Source: an uncultured Candidatus Poseidoniales archaeon (lineage in GTDB: Archaea; Thermoplasmatota; Poseidoniia; Poseidoniales; Thalassarchaeaceae). From it: DNA of 40,326 nt. Position 1 is the stretch's first letter, and each line of letters opens with the position of its first letter. A program made the position numbers and the translations under genes. Where the stretch lies: positions 1 through 40,326 of the forward strand of contig CACOAW010000011.1 of the NCBI GenBank assembly GCA_902625325.1, read 5' to 3'. The notes under the pieces were generated by a model. That model saw only the letters and a program-made list of their open reading frames with translations, searched no databases and had not been told where the DNA came from. Below, one piece after another: positions 34,003-40,326 of the stretch.

Positions 34003-34054
34003 TTGAGCGTCAACGGCACATGGGATTGTGATTTGAAGGCTACTCAAGGAGAAA

Positions 34055-34642
34055 TCACTCTTCCTCGTAGTCATCAAAGTTCAACTTCATGTAACTGGGT
34101 AGCGTGATCAGTCTCGAAAATGTACACTTCAGAATGACTTCATCCAGTCTGGAAGTAGTCTTCGCTAATTGTCCACAAGGGACTGCTATCGTCTCTGGAA
34201 GGTCATGTCTGGCTCTTACCATGAAATGTGGTTTGACTAAAAGGCCCTTGTAAGTCCTCTTGATTTTTATTAACTCGATTACGTTACCAATATCCATTCC
34301 GTCATTGTCAAGTACAGCCCTGTCTAGGAGCTCATCAGGAGCATACAGATCTTCTTGAATTCTGACCGTATTTCTCCATCTCCTCTGTAACTCTCTCATA
34401 GACTTTGATAGTTTGATACCGCCATCGGGCCTGATGCTGTGCACCAACTCCTTTGCCAGTGGAGCCAGATCTGCTGGCTTCCTCATGAATTCACTAGCAA
34501 CCTCTCCCTCGACCTTAATTCTGAGTGACTTGACGAATTCGTCTCTGGGGTGGAATCTCTCTCCAACCACTACTCCAACGTGTTTGTCTCCGACGTATAC
34601 GTCTCTATGTATCATTTCCTGTATTTCGTAATCCTCTACCAT
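34055..34642 (-). CDS. Hypothetical protein, possibly two PRC-barrel-like halves
   Basis: I do not recognise this 195-residue protein. Two segments look alike in layout: DVYVGDKHVGVVVGE...FVKSLRI near residues 16-43 and DNDGMDIGNVIELIKIKRTYKGLLVKP near 115-141. Each has a Gly-containing turn then a basic strand, which recalls PRC-barrel domains, but this is weak. It is soluble, mixed-charge, and ends in an acidic DDYEEE tail. The start may be ATG 34642 or GTG 34651. Divergent from the class III aminotransferase across an AT-rich region. Confidence 0.65.
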   Translation of the reverse strand: MVEDYEIQEMIHRDVYVGDKHVGVVVGERFHPRDEFVKSLRIKVEGEVASEFMRKPADLAPLAKELVHSIRPDGGIKLSKSMRELQRRWRNTVRIQEDLYAPDELLDRAVLDNDGMDIGNVIELIKIKRTYKGLLVKPHFMVRARHDLPETIAVPCGQLAKTTSRLDEVILKCTFSRLITLPSYMKLNFDDYEEE

Positions 34643-34708
34643 TTTTCTCACTTCGCGGGGAGTGCATCCCCCTTGCCTCTCTTGAGCCTCAGAGGCCGGA
34701 GTGGCACT

Positions 34709-34718
34709 TATAATATTC
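34709..34718 (-). promoter_or_regulatory. Candidate TATA box for the gene at 34055-34642
   Basis: The minus-strand element AATATTATAA lies about 67 bases before ATG 34642 in the AT-rich divergent intergenic region. A transcript from here would have a leader of about 40 bases. Confidence 0.35.
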
Positions 34719-34738
34719 GCAAATTAAGACTGATAATT

Positions 34739-34776
34739 CAATTGCAAAATTATACTATAATATAAAATTGCAATTG
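34739..34776. promoter_or_regulatory. Inverted repeat flanking a TATA-like core (candidate operator)
   Basis: Perfect 9-base arms CAATTGCAA (34739-34747) and TTGCAATTG (34768-34776) flank an AT core TATACTATAATATAAAA. The arms lie around the presumed TATA box of the downstream + strand aminotransferase, in a region far more AT-rich than the rest of the window. This is the layout expected for a dimeric repressor site, but no regulator gene is next to it. Confidence 0.45.
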
Positions 34777-34882
34777 TAAAATTAATTTTACTTTGATTTT
34801 TGTTAAGATTATCAGAAATCTTTCCCCGTTACATTTCCAGGAATTTTTTGAGTTGAAATCTGATCAACTTCGGAGAAGATTG

Positions 34883-36412
34883 ATGTGTGTTCTCTCACAG
34901 CGTTGGTTGATGACGGGAAGCCTTCGGCTGCTGGACGAAATACGATCAGCCACAGGCAAGGCCGATACCGATGGGCTCCCAGACTCGATAATCTCCAAAT
35001 TTCTTGAGACTGATCCCTCATTGAGCAGGGCAATTGAAGAGGCCTCGATGAATTTTCAAAGTTTAGTAAACGAAATGGGGGAAAAGTTACTTTCGATGAA
35101 AGAGAGCGAATTATCCTCTCTCCTCCAAGCAGATTATGTAAATTTCTACTCTGCTGCGACTGTTAATCCATACGTAGCGATCGCGGCTAGAGGTCCCTGG
35201 ATAGTTACATCCCACGGAGCCGTAATACATGATAACGGGGGATACGGGATGCTCGGAATGGGGCACGGGCCAGATGATGTGATGAATTCAATGCAGCAAA
35301 ATTGGGTCATGGCCAACGTCATGACTCCTTCGTTCAGCCAGAAGAGACTGTCTGACAGACTCAAGAAAGAAGTTGGCCACACAAGGGGAAATTGTCCGTT
35401 TTCCAAGTTCGTATGCTTGAATAGTGGATCGGAATCGATGACTATCTCGATGAGGATAGCAGATGCAAACACTCTGAAACTCACTGGACGAGATGGCAAG
35501 CACGAAGGTAAGCCAACCAAGATGCTCGCTTTAGTGGAGGCGTTCCACGGGAGGACTCACAGACCGGCTTTGATTTCCGACTCATGTAGCGGTAAATACG
35601 AGAAAAATCTAGCCTCTTTCAAAGAAAGGGATAACGTGATATTCGTACCCAACAACGATTTGGACTCTCTAAGACAAGCCTTTGAGAGGGCGGAGGATGA
35701 GGGCTTCTTCATCGAGCTAATGGCCTTGGAACCTGTCATGGGTGAAGGAAACCCCGGTCTGTGTGTAACCAGGGAATACTACGATTTGGCGAGACATCTT
35801 TGTACAGAACATGGAAGCATGCTCATCGTCGACTCTATTCAAGCGGGCTTGAGAGGTCAAGGATGCTTGAGTATTGTGGACTATGATGGATTTCAAGATT
35901 GTCTTGTCCCGGATATGGAGACTTGGTCCAAGGCTCTTAATGCCGGACAGTATCCTCTCTCTGTCGTGGGGCTCTCAGACAGAGCCGCCGAGCTGTATGT
36001 TGTTGGAATCTATGGAAATACAATGACCACTAATCCAAGAGCCTTGGAGACTGCTATTTCCACTCTAGACAGAGTCACTCCTGACCTAAGGAATAACATC
36101 AGGGACAGAGGAAAAGAATTTGTTTTGAAATTAAAAGCACTATCCAAAGAGATACCCGGGACAATCACCGAAGTACAGGGAACCGGGCTTTTGCTCTGTG
36201 CTGAACTAGATCCTGAAAAACTTCCAGTCGTGGGTTTTGACTGTGTTGAGGTATGGTGTAGGAAAAACGGACTTGGAGTGATTCACGGAGGACATAATGC
36301 TCTCAGGTTTACCCCTCACTTTGCGATTACAAGCGAGGAGATAGATATGATAATTGGAATTCTGAGGGAGGCACTTATTGCATTCACATCAAAATCCATT
36401 GAGGCAAGCTGA
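34883..36412 (+). CDS. Class III PLP-dependent aminotransferase-like protein
   Basis: The fold-type I class III signature is present: glycine-rich NGGYGMLGMGHGP, the SGSESMTISMRIA segment where SGTEANE-like motifs occur, EAFHGRTHRP, LIVDSIQAGLRGQG and the candidate Schiff-base lysine in SKALNAGQYPLS. The usual DE of the PLP-ring motif is DS, though the ring-binding Asp remains. The ~100-residue N-terminal part is longer than in ornithine or GABA aminotransferases. Substrate unknown; lysine 6-aminotransferase-like is one option. I use ATG 34883 because GGAGA lies six bases before it; a TTG at 34793 would give 30 extra residues. A possible partner gene follows after 13 bases. Confidence 0.82.
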   Translation: MCVLSQRWLMTGSLRLLDEIRSATGKADTDGLPDSIISKFLETDPSLSRAIEEASMNFQSLVNEMGEKLLSMKESELSSLLQADYVNFYSAATVNPYVAIAARGPWIVTSHGAVIHDNGGYGMLGMGHGPDDVMNSMQQNWVMANVMTPSFSQKRLSDRLKKEVGHTRGNCPFSKFVCLNSGSESMTISMRIADANTLKLTGRDGKHEGKPTKMLALVEAFHGRTHRPALISDSCSGKYEKNLASFKERDNVIFVPNNDLDSLRQAFERAEDEGFFIELMALEPVMGEGNPGLCVTREYYDLARHLCTEHGSMLIVDSIQAGLRGQGCLSIVDYDGFQDCLVPDMETWSKALNAGQYPLSVVGLSDRAAELYVVGIYGNTMTTNPRALETAISTLDRVTPDLRNNIRDRGKEFVLKLKALSKEIPGTITEVQGTGLLLCAELDPEKLPVVGFDCVEVWCRKNGLGVIHGGHNALRFTPHFAITSEEIDMIIGILREALIAFTSKSIEAS

Positions 36413-36425
36413 ATGACGCGTTATC

Positions 36426-37097
36426 ATGCAAAAAAACATACATCTGTCTGGAACGTCGGACGGTCTTAAACAAGCGCTGGAGGAGAGGCTGATACGTGCT
36501 GGAGCCTCGATAGTAGCAGATCCTGGCGATTCCGAACTAATTGTGGGCGTCAATCAAAAGGATAAATGCGACATTGCAATCGTTCCCCAAGGCTCTGAAT
36601 CCCCTAAAACAAAGATAGTAATCGAATTGGAAGATGTAATCATTCCAGGCGGTGGTGAAAGCTGGGGGAATCAGATAATGAAAGATTGGGTCCGGCAAAT
36701 TAAGGAAGATATTGAGCCAGTAATCGAACCTGTGGACAGGTTTTGGGTCAATGTCAGGGATGTGACTGACGCAATCACCTGTCTATGCATGAACGAGAAG
36801 GAACCAAATCTATCTGGGAGGTTCAGAATGTGCGGAAGAAGAGCATGGTCTTCAGAGAACGTTATCGACGAGATAAGAATTCTGTGGGAGCGCTACAATA
36901 ATGCGATCAACCACTCTCATACGATTGAATCACTTTCTGAAATCCCTAGTCCTGTAAGAGGAATTTATTCTGAAAAATCCGAAACTCCCGACCTAGGCGG
37001 TATCCATCAAGCTCTAATCGTATCAGGGTCTGAAGGGTGGCATCCTGTTGTGCCGATGAGGGTCTCGATAATGGAAATGATTGCCCTTACCGATTAA
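36426..37097 (+). CDS. Hypothetical protein, possibly a reduced SDR/epimerase
   Basis: The first 35 residues (HLSGTSDGLKQALEERLIRAGASIV) look like a first Rossmann strand-turn-helix without the full Gly-x-x-Gly-x-x-Gly. The WVNVRDVTDAITCL segment near residue 107 resembles the VxVxDVAxAI strand-helix seen late in extended SDR epimerases, followed by a SGRFRMCGRRAWSSENVIDEI stretch. The central catalytic part seems missing, so it may be a degenerate or regulatory SDR-like protein. It lies 13 bases after the aminotransferase and is probably co-transcribed. Its TAA stop shares bases with the stop of the convergent Hc1-like gene. Confidence 0.6.
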   Translation: MQKNIHLSGTSDGLKQALEERLIRAGASIVADPGDSELIVGVNQKDKCDIAIVPQGSESPKTKIVIELEDVIIPGGGESWGNQIMKDWVRQIKEDIEPVIEPVDRFWVNVRDVTDAITCLCMNEKEPNLSGRFRMCGRRAWSSENVIDEIRILWERYNNAINHSHTIESLSEIPSPVRGIYSEKSETPDLGGIHQALIVSGSEGWHPVVPMRVSIMEMIALTD

Positions 37098-37276
37098 CGA
37101 GAATTCTTGTCTCCCTGAACCCTGACTCTCACATCCTGAGCCAGGCCTTTGCAGGTTTGCATTACCTTCCTAACTCTGGTTCCTGCCGCGCTGTTCCCCG
37201 CGTCGTGCTTCTCAGCATCTCCGAGTGCTTCCGTTAATTCGTTGATCATGTCCTGTATCATTTCTCTGACTGACAT
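37094..37276 (-). CDS. Histone H1-like Hc1-family protein
   Basis: The 60 residues are predicted helical with the block AGNSAAGTRVRKVMQTCKGL in the middle and a basic VRVRVQGDKNSR end. This matches the Hc1/HctA family (Chlamydia and many Bacteroidetes), whose core reads roughly GNKAAGTRVRKxMQxIKxxAQ. Those proteins bind DNA and compact chromatin; the long Lys/Ala-rich tail of Chlamydia Hc1 is absent here. The start is ATG. It is 43 bases downstream of deoxyhypusine synthase on the same strand. Confidence 0.8.
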   Translation of the reverse strand: MSVREMIQDMINELTEALGDAEKHDAGNSAAGTRVRKVMQTCKGLAQDVRVRVQGDKNSR

Positions 37277-37319
37277 AGTTCCATTCCGGAAATGCGGGCT
37301 AATAGCCGTTTCTCCGGCA

Positions 37320-38318
37320 CTAATCTCGTTTTCCAGCGAATAAGTCAGAACCTAGTAGGGGAAGAATCAGACTGGCCTCACCCTCGACGACTATCTGATC
37401 CGCATTAGGACGAATCTTGCCCCATGAAATCGCTTCTTTTAGTCTAGCCCCAGAGAGTGATCCGTCAAACTCTGGAGCAGTGGTGATAGAAACCGCTGAA
37501 TCCATTCCAGACTCCTGCCTGTACTGGTTCCACCAGATGACGTGATGCTTGGAAATGCCCCCTCCAACCATGAGGCCGTGGCTTTCATCCGCCGTCCAAA
37601 TCAAGTCTGAGAGAATCTGTTCGTCTGCCAGAACATCTATCATGAAATCTGGGCTTTTTTGTCTGTGCATGAATAGTTGGGAGCCTATCGACCCATCGGT
37701 AATTCCTGGTATCACCATTGGAATCCTATTCTTGGCAACCCAGTGGAGCAAAGAGCTTGGATCGGCTATTCTTTCTCCTATGGCCCAGCAGAGTTCCACC
37801 GAACCAAAGCCTCGCCAAGGGTTTGTTTCGTCCAGAGCTTTCCTCTCTTCTTCAATTTCTACTAACCATGGAAGTAGCACCTTCTCTATAATCTCGCCAT
37901 AGCACTCATTCGGAATAACGACATTGCCAAGCCTGTTCAGCCCTTCCTCCGCCAGAGCAACGTCATCAAGGCTGAAGTCCCCATGGAAATAATCCTTGTA
38001 CACTCTGGCTATATCATGGTCAAGAGTTCCGCATGTGGTTATTACTATGTTGTATGCTCTCCTTTTCAGCGCCTCAATGAAGAAACCCCTCGTTCCTGTA
38101 GCACAGAGGCAGGCAGGAAATGACAGCCAGTTCAAAACTCCGTCCCTACCAGACCTTGCAATGGCATCTCTCAAAATATCTCTTGCCCTAGCCAACTTCG
38201 ATGCTGTGAAACCGCCGGCCTGTGACATTTGGTCTATCAAAGAACCCACATCAGACACTTTCGAAAAATCATAGTCCTCAACGGGAAGATCGAAATCATT
38301 TCGGGAGTACTCAACCAT
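37320..38318 (-). CDS. dys: Deoxyhypusine synthase
   Basis: It transfers the aminobutyl group of spermidine to the conserved lysine of aIF5A. TTCGTLDHDIAR, PGITDGSIGSQLF and SGARLKEAISWGKI are family motifs; Lys301 in SWGKI is the catalytic lysine that forms the enzyme-imine intermediate. Length (332) is normal for archaea. No aIF5A gene is in the window. Confidence 0.95.
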   Translation of the reverse strand: MVEYSRNDFDLPVEDYDFSKVSDVGSLIDQMSQAGGFTASKLARARDILRDAIARSGRDGVLNWLSFPACLCATGTRGFFIEALKRRAYNIVITTCGTLDHDIARVYKDYFHGDFSLDDVALAEEGLNRLGNVVIPNECYGEIIEKVLLPWLVEIEEERKALDETNPWRGFGSVELCWAIGERIADPSSLLHWVAKNRIPMVIPGITDGSIGSQLFMHRQKSPDFMIDVLADEQILSDLIWTADESHGLMVGGGISKHHVIWWNQYRQESGMDSAVSITTAPEFDGSLSGARLKEAISWGKIRPNADQIVVEGEASLILPLLGSDLFAGKRD

Positions 38319-38342
38319 GCTAACCGCACAACGCTCATGACT

Positions 38343-40326
38343 TCAATTGGTTGTATTACGAATTCTGTATATTCTGTCCCTAAGTTCTGCTGCTCTTTCA
38401 AAGTCCAGTCTTTCTGCTGCCTGCCTCATCTCCTTCTCGAGTTTTGAGACAACATCTGCCCCTCCATCATTATCATCGGAATCGATAGCATCTCCATCAA
38501 TCCACTCGGGCTGACTTACGTTTTCGAGTACTGAATCAGAGTTATTCCAGACACCAGCGCCTAACCCAAACCTCTTCGCTAGTCCTTCCAGACCTTTCTT
38601 ACCAGGGGGCTTGGCGACCATTCTCCTGCCACCATCACTTCCCTTACCCGCGACTCCGGAGACTAGGTCATCCATCTCTGCTCCCATCACCGGCAGGGCC
38701 TTTTCGATAGTCTTGGGGACTATTCCATTCTTCTCGTTATGCTCTCCCTGTACCCCTCTCCTCCTAATTGTCTGACTGATGGCCGCTTCCATTGAGGGAG
38801 AGATAGAATCAGCATACAAAATTACGGAGCCATTTACGTTCCTGGAGGCTCTTCCGATGGTCTGGAGGAGAGACCTTTCGTTCCTTAGGAAGCCCTGTTT
38901 ATCAGCATCAAAAATTGCTACAAGAGACACCTCGGGAATATCAAGGCCTTCCCTGAGTAGGTTAATTCCTACGATTACATCAATCAAGCCCAATCTGAGT
39001 GCCTTGATTATCTCGGTTCTCTCAAGTGTATCTATCTCGCTGTGAAGGTAGTGTGCCTTGACTCCCATCCCTTCTAGGTACTCCGAGACCTCCTCGGCGA
39101 ACTTGATGGTCATCACCGTAACTAAGACCCTTTCATCACGACTGACTCTATCTCCTATCTCGCTGAGCAGGTCCTGTACCTGTCCCTCAGTACTTCGAAC
39201 CTCAATCTCTGGATCCAATAGGCCAGTGGGTCTTATCTCCATCTTCGCTATTCCTTCTATATTTTCCAGTAACTCCTCCATGCTCTGTTTTGTTTCGCGG
39301 CCCCCGCCCTCAGACTTTCTGGCACCGCCACTCCCATCCACATGCATCAGTCCTGAGGGTATATCCTGACCTGTCACCTCTACGAGGTGCCTGAGCTCCC
39401 TCTCTCCGGGAGTCGCACTGACGTACACCATCTGAGGTACAAGAGATTGAAACTCGTCTATCCTAAGTGGACGGTTGTCATACGCCGACGGAAGTCTGAA
39501 ACCGTGATCAACTAGATTCTTTTTTCTTGAGAAATCACCCCCATACATCCCTCCCAACTGGGGTAGCGTTACGTGAGACTCATCCATGATGACAAGGTAT
39601 CGGTCTGATCCCCCATGGAATTGTTCCGCATTACTTGCGAAGAAGTCCAGAAGGCAGTACGACCTGTCTCCCCTACTTCGACCATCGAAGTGCATTGAAT
39701 AGTTCTCAACCCCCTTGCAAGAACCTACCTCATCCAGCATCTCCAAATCAAATCTGGTCCTCTGCTCGAGTCTATGAGCCTCAAGACCCCGATCTTTAGA
39801 TTCGAACCAATCCAACCGATTACCCAACTCTGTCTCGATATCCTCGAGGGCTTGGTTGAATCTATCTTCACTCGTCATGTAGAACTCTCTAGGATGGATC
39901 CAAGCCTCTTCGAACTCGTCTAGGGGCTCCCAGGACACTGCTTCACAGACTTGAATCCTCTCTATTCCTTCCCATCCAAATTTGACTCTTATTGGATCAT
40001 CTCTGCTTGGCATCCACACATCAAGAACCTCTCCTCTAAGCCGAACATCTCCTCTGGTAATTTCCCTGGTGGTTCTCCGATACTGAAGTTCCACGAGACT
40101 CCTCACCACATCCTGAGGATCTGCAGTTTGTCCGACGCGGAGCCTCAGGTGATTCTGCTGGAAAACCTCCGGCGGGTTCAGACCATAGATCGTAGAAACC
40201 GTCCCTACTGTTATCACATCTGGACGAGAAACGAGGGAAGCCACTGTGGAGAACCGCTCTTGCTCTATCCTCTCATTCATCTGCAGTTCCTTGTCAATGT
40301 AGAGGTCACGTCCGGGTATGTATGCC
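38343..40326 (-). CDS. uvrB: UvrB, nucleotide excision repair helicase (5' part outside the window)
   Basis: UvrB verifies DNA lesions after UvrA loading and recruits UvrC. The frame continues past ATG 40280 to the right edge with the family sequence AYIPGRDLYIDKELQ, so the N-terminal part with the Walker A motif is off the window. Visible: YVSATPG, RPTGLLDP, the HSEIDTLER region, NLLREGLDIPEVSLVAI, and QTIGRASRNVNG helicase motifs, and the C-terminal UVR domain (LEKEMRQAAERLDFERAAELRDRI). A ~45-residue Gly/Ser/Glu-rich insert precedes RPTGLLDP and a ~60-residue low-complexity linker precedes the UVR domain. Confidence 0.96.
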   Translation of the reverse strand, partial: AYIPGRDLYIDKELQMNERIEQERFSTVASLVSRPDVITVGTVSTIYGLNPPEVFQQNHLRLRVGQTADPQDVVRSLVELQYRRTTREITRGDVRLRGEVLDVWMPSRDDPIRVKFGWEGIERIQVCEAVSWEPLDEFEEAWIHPREFYMTSEDRFNQALEDIETELGNRLDWFESKDRGLEAHRLEQRTRFDLEMLDEVGSCKGVENYSMHFDGRSRGDRSYCLLDFFASNAEQFHGGSDRYLVIMDESHVTLPQLGGMYGGDFSRKKNLVDHGFRLPSAYDNRPLRIDEFQSLVPQMVYVSATPGERELRHLVEVTGQDIPSGLMHVDGSGGARKSEGGGRETKQSMEELLENIEGIAKMEIRPTGLLDPEIEVRSTEGQVQDLLSEIGDRVSRDERVLVTVMTIKFAEEVSEYLEGMGVKAHYLHSEIDTLERTEIIKALRLGLIDVIVGINLLREGLDIPEVSLVAIFDADKQGFLRNERSLLQTIGRASRNVNGSVILYADSISPSMEAAISQTIRRRGVQGEHNEKNGIVPKTIEKALPVMGAEMDDLVSGVAGKGSDGGRRMVAKPPGKKGLEGLAKRFGLGAGVWNNSDSVLENVSQPEWIDGDAIDSDDNDGGADVVSKLEKEMRQAAERLDFERAAELRDRIYRIRNTTN

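Noticed and set aside
38343-40326. Truncated UvrB pseudogene
   Set aside because: The frame continues past the first in-window ATG to the right edge with correct UvrB sequence, so the missing N-terminus is simply outside the window.
1-40326. CRISPR array, insertion sequence, integrase or prophage
   Set aside because: No regularly spaced repeats, transposase, integrase or phage structural genes were seen on either strand.

Overview
The window looks like a piece of a planktonic euryarchaeal chromosome, most likely Marine Group II (Candidatus Poseidoniales) or a close relative. The information-processing genes are archaeal: aEF1A followed by uS10, eS8, SRP19, family B DNA polymerase, a GINS-like protein, aIF5B, deoxyhypusine synthase, and eL8(L7Ae)/eS28/eL24. 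They sit beside bacterial-type genes (UvrB, ThrH, bleomycin-hydrolase-type peptidase, Hc1-like histone H1 protein, ParA). Secreted proteins have archaeal lipoprotein or PGF-CTERM-like features. The taxonomic call is inference from gene content, not from a marker tree.

Layout. 2-2644 (+): end of an unrecognised protein, a ParA ATPase, then an EamA-type transporter whose first ~30 residues look like the ParA-contacting N-terminus of ParB. 2653-10375 (mostly -): an envelope/glycan block with a processive GT2 synthase, a divergent SDR, a methyltransferase, a nucleotidyltransferase and a multi-spanning GT-C-like protein. Upstream on the same strand lie an iodotyrosine-deiodinase-like flavoprotein, a PGF-CTERM-like surface protein and an MCT-1-like PUA protein. 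10450-12411 (+): thrH, eS8, SRP19 and GNAT. 12416-13444 (-) is a branched-chain aminotransferase. 13582-19216 (+): polB, a PKD lipoprotein, aEF1A and uS10. 19219-21482 (-): peptidase C1B and a GINS-like protein. tRNA-Leu(CAA) follows.

21680-22399 (-) is a HAD phosphatase. 22481-26791 (+): a P1B metal ATPase, a triple zinc-ribbon protein and a long coiled-coil protein. 26794-33853 (-): the archaeal translation block uL/eL8(L7Ae)-eS28-eL24 ... ndk-aIF5B, then MoxR and a second ParA-like protein with an altered P-loop. It is preceded by prs and tRNA-Ile(GAT). Two small + strand genes interrupt the block between eL24 and ndk. 34055-40326: an unknown - strand protein, a class III aminotransferase with an SDR-like partner (+), a 60-residue Hc1-like protein, deoxyhypusine synthase, and uvrB running off the right edge.

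Gene density is very high. No stretch above about 300 bases lacks a gene. Neighbouring genes often overlap by a few bases or share stop codons. Several genes have an AT-rich box about 22-27 bases before the start codon, which suggests leaderless transcripts. aEF1A and the L7Ae operon instead have a TATA box plus a Shine-Dalgarno sequence. No CRISPR array, insertion sequence, integrase or rRNA was seen. The items I rate most worth checking are the ParB-like peptide on a membrane transporter next to ParA, the P-loop-altered ParA facing a giant coiled-coil protein, the Hc1-like protein, the deiodinase homologue and the zinc-ligand-poor eL24.
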